Both the position numbers and the translations under genes were made by a program. Below the pieces are notes generated by a model, which saw only the letters and a list, made by a program, of their open reading frames with translations, was not told where the DNA came from and made no database searches. A DNA stretch of 20,090 bases, from assembly GCA_049999725.1 (NCBI GenBank), contig JBNGIS010016817.1, positions 27,367 through 47,456 of the forward strand, read 5' to 3'. Below, in pieces: positions 19,120-20,090 of this stretch. Every line of letters starts with the position of its first letter. Positions within the stretch are counted from its first letter, which is position 1. Source of the DNA: Haplomitrium mnioides (taxonomy: Eukaryota > Marchantiophyta > Haplomitriopsida > Calobryales).

Positions 19120-20090
19120 TCAGACTCTCTCCTCTTTCGGAGGAACTGTCTCATCTAAATCTACTGGCTGAGCATCTGCAGCCGCTAGAGAATCCTGACG
19201 AGACTTTCCAATCCCCGATATCACTACAGAGTCACCAGAAGCACCTGCAATACCAAGCGGAACATGTTCCTTGTGGTACGCAAAAACTATTTGTGACTTA
19301 GTCACATCGGACGGCAAGGAAGCAATCTCCAAAACCCTTTGAAGAATATAGATAGACTGACGTCTATCATATTCCACAGCAATGCAATTTCGCATAAGCT
19401 AAAGAGCCCAGACAAGGCCTGTGCCAGACCCAAAGCAAAGATCAAGGATCCAATCTTGCTCTGTAGAGAGATGGTCAATGAAAAAGTTATACAAAGCCTG
19501 CGGTTTTTGATAAACATTCACAAGAGCATCATCTCTTAGATGTTTAAGCTTGGTAGAAACTGCATGACAGCTAAAAACGCTCCGCATTGGTTGCCAAAGA
19601 AGTCTGGTTGCAAAAGAAGCTTGCAAGTTGAAATGCCGCATGCTCCTCTTTCCCTCCTTTGACCAATAGCCTACCGTCCAGTACTCGTGGGCATGTGCAA
19701 TTCTGGGACAACCAGAATGATGTATATTGCTTTTGTCCCTGCAAAAAGATAAACAACCATATCAAATATTGTAACGAAAATGCAAGAGAAATAAAAAACA
19801 AAGAAATCAAAAAAAAATGAAAGAAAAATTTACCAGATGTCGTGATCAATTGCACAGCAAACTTTTGAAAGGGCATCCTCCACAATGCCAAATTGTTGTG
19901 AAGAATGTACAATAACAAACGACCAAAACTTCAAAGTAGTTATTTCCGCAAAAGATGATACCATGTCGAAAATGTCATCTTTTGAAAATGGCTCTGAATC
20001 ATCATGCTTGCATTTCTTTAGGTTAAAACCGTAAGGAATGTCAACAATAGCCAATGTGAAACACCAAGGTTTCACAAGGCCCTTCAATTG
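19120..20090 (-). CDS. Copy B: beta-class DNA amino-methyltransferase-like gene, partial, best preserved
   Basis: Exon 20090-19834 (runs off the window, so the 5' end is missing), a 95-bp GT-AG intron (19833-19739) and the last exon 19738-19120 ending in TGA. Splicing rebuilds a Trp codon (TG|G) and keeps one frame. Exon 1 has a hydrophobic strand then D-I-P-Y-G (20042-20028) in the position of motif IV; the consensus has Pro where this has Ile. The last exon has Y-Q-K-P-Q-A-L-Y-N-F-F and, 20 or so residues later, D-L-C-F-G-S-G-T-G (19443-19417), an intact AdoMet-binding motif I, followed by N-C-I-A-V-E-Y-D, the usual acidic strand end that contacts the cofactor ribose. An acidic C-terminal tail closes the protein. 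A single in-frame TAG (19401-19399) stands where copy A has Lys. Predicted role, by family only: methyl transfer to exocyclic N4 of cytosine or N6 of adenine, in the nucleus. It may be a recent pseudogene or carry a sequencing error. Confidence 0.6.
19739..19833 (-). other. Conserved short intron of copy B
   Basis: On the minus strand the donor is CTG|GTAAAT and the acceptor TTTTTGCAG|GGAC, with a T-rich body. It lies at the same codon as the introns of copies A and C and is the cleanest example of the three. Removing it joins two open frames without a shift, which is good evidence that the exons were once translated. Confidence 0.8.

Overview
The window looks like nuclear DNA of a land plant with a large, repeat-rich genome. 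A non-seed plant such as a fern, or a gymnosperm, would fit, but I cannot name the organism from sequence alone. Reasons: GT-AG introns, a decayed plant-type Ty3/gypsy retrotransposon with a tRNA-Asp primer site, AT-rich spacers, almost no intact ORFs, and a 100-N scaffold gap. There is no bacterial gene organisation.

Layout. (1) 1-394 is a GC-rich, pyrimidine-rich segment of unknown origin. (2) 395-3200 holds copy A (+) of a recurrent locus: a 24-bp palindromic minisatellite inside an intron, a methyltransferase-like gene remnant (1003-2282), a second ~38-bp repeat array, and an AT-rich tail ending in a conserved motif around AGTAGCGGTTC. (3) 3206-12600 is retrotransposon sequence on the minus strand: a broken gag-protease-RT-RNase H-integrase (8433 to 3206), a tRNA-Asp primer-binding site, one LTR of about 1028 bp (8503-9530), a polypurine tract, and beyond the LTR a broken coiled-coil ORF of about 760 codons (12217 to 9935). 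With one LTR in the middle, this looks like a circularly permuted element or the junction of two tandem elements. (4) 12600-13226 is a second array plus tail (remnant X, +). (5) 13227-14753 is AT-rich and holds a candidate TATA promoter and a four-unit 75-bp tandem repeat. (6) 14754 to about 18000 (minus) is copy C of the methyltransferase locus, with upstream exons and the intronic minisatellite. (7) 18271-20090 (minus) is copy B, the best preserved, running off the window end and interrupted in its tail by the N gap.

The main discovery candidate is the repeated locus. The encoded protein has the motif order of beta-class amino-methyltransferases (N4-cytosine/N6-adenine DNA methyltransferase fold, Pfam N6_N4_Mtase type): a motif IV-like DIPYG, a middle region, then a Lys-Pro stretch and a motif I-like D-L-C-F-G-S-G-T-G. 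All three copies keep the same short intron, so they arose by DNA-level duplication and not by retrocopying. Copy C adds upstream exons encoding a Lys-rich NLS-like stretch, a Ser-rich and Gln-rich linker, and a conserved module that might be ParB-like (weak). B has only one in-frame stop in the part seen; A and C are clearly dead. The retrotransposon appears to have landed within this duplicated cluster.
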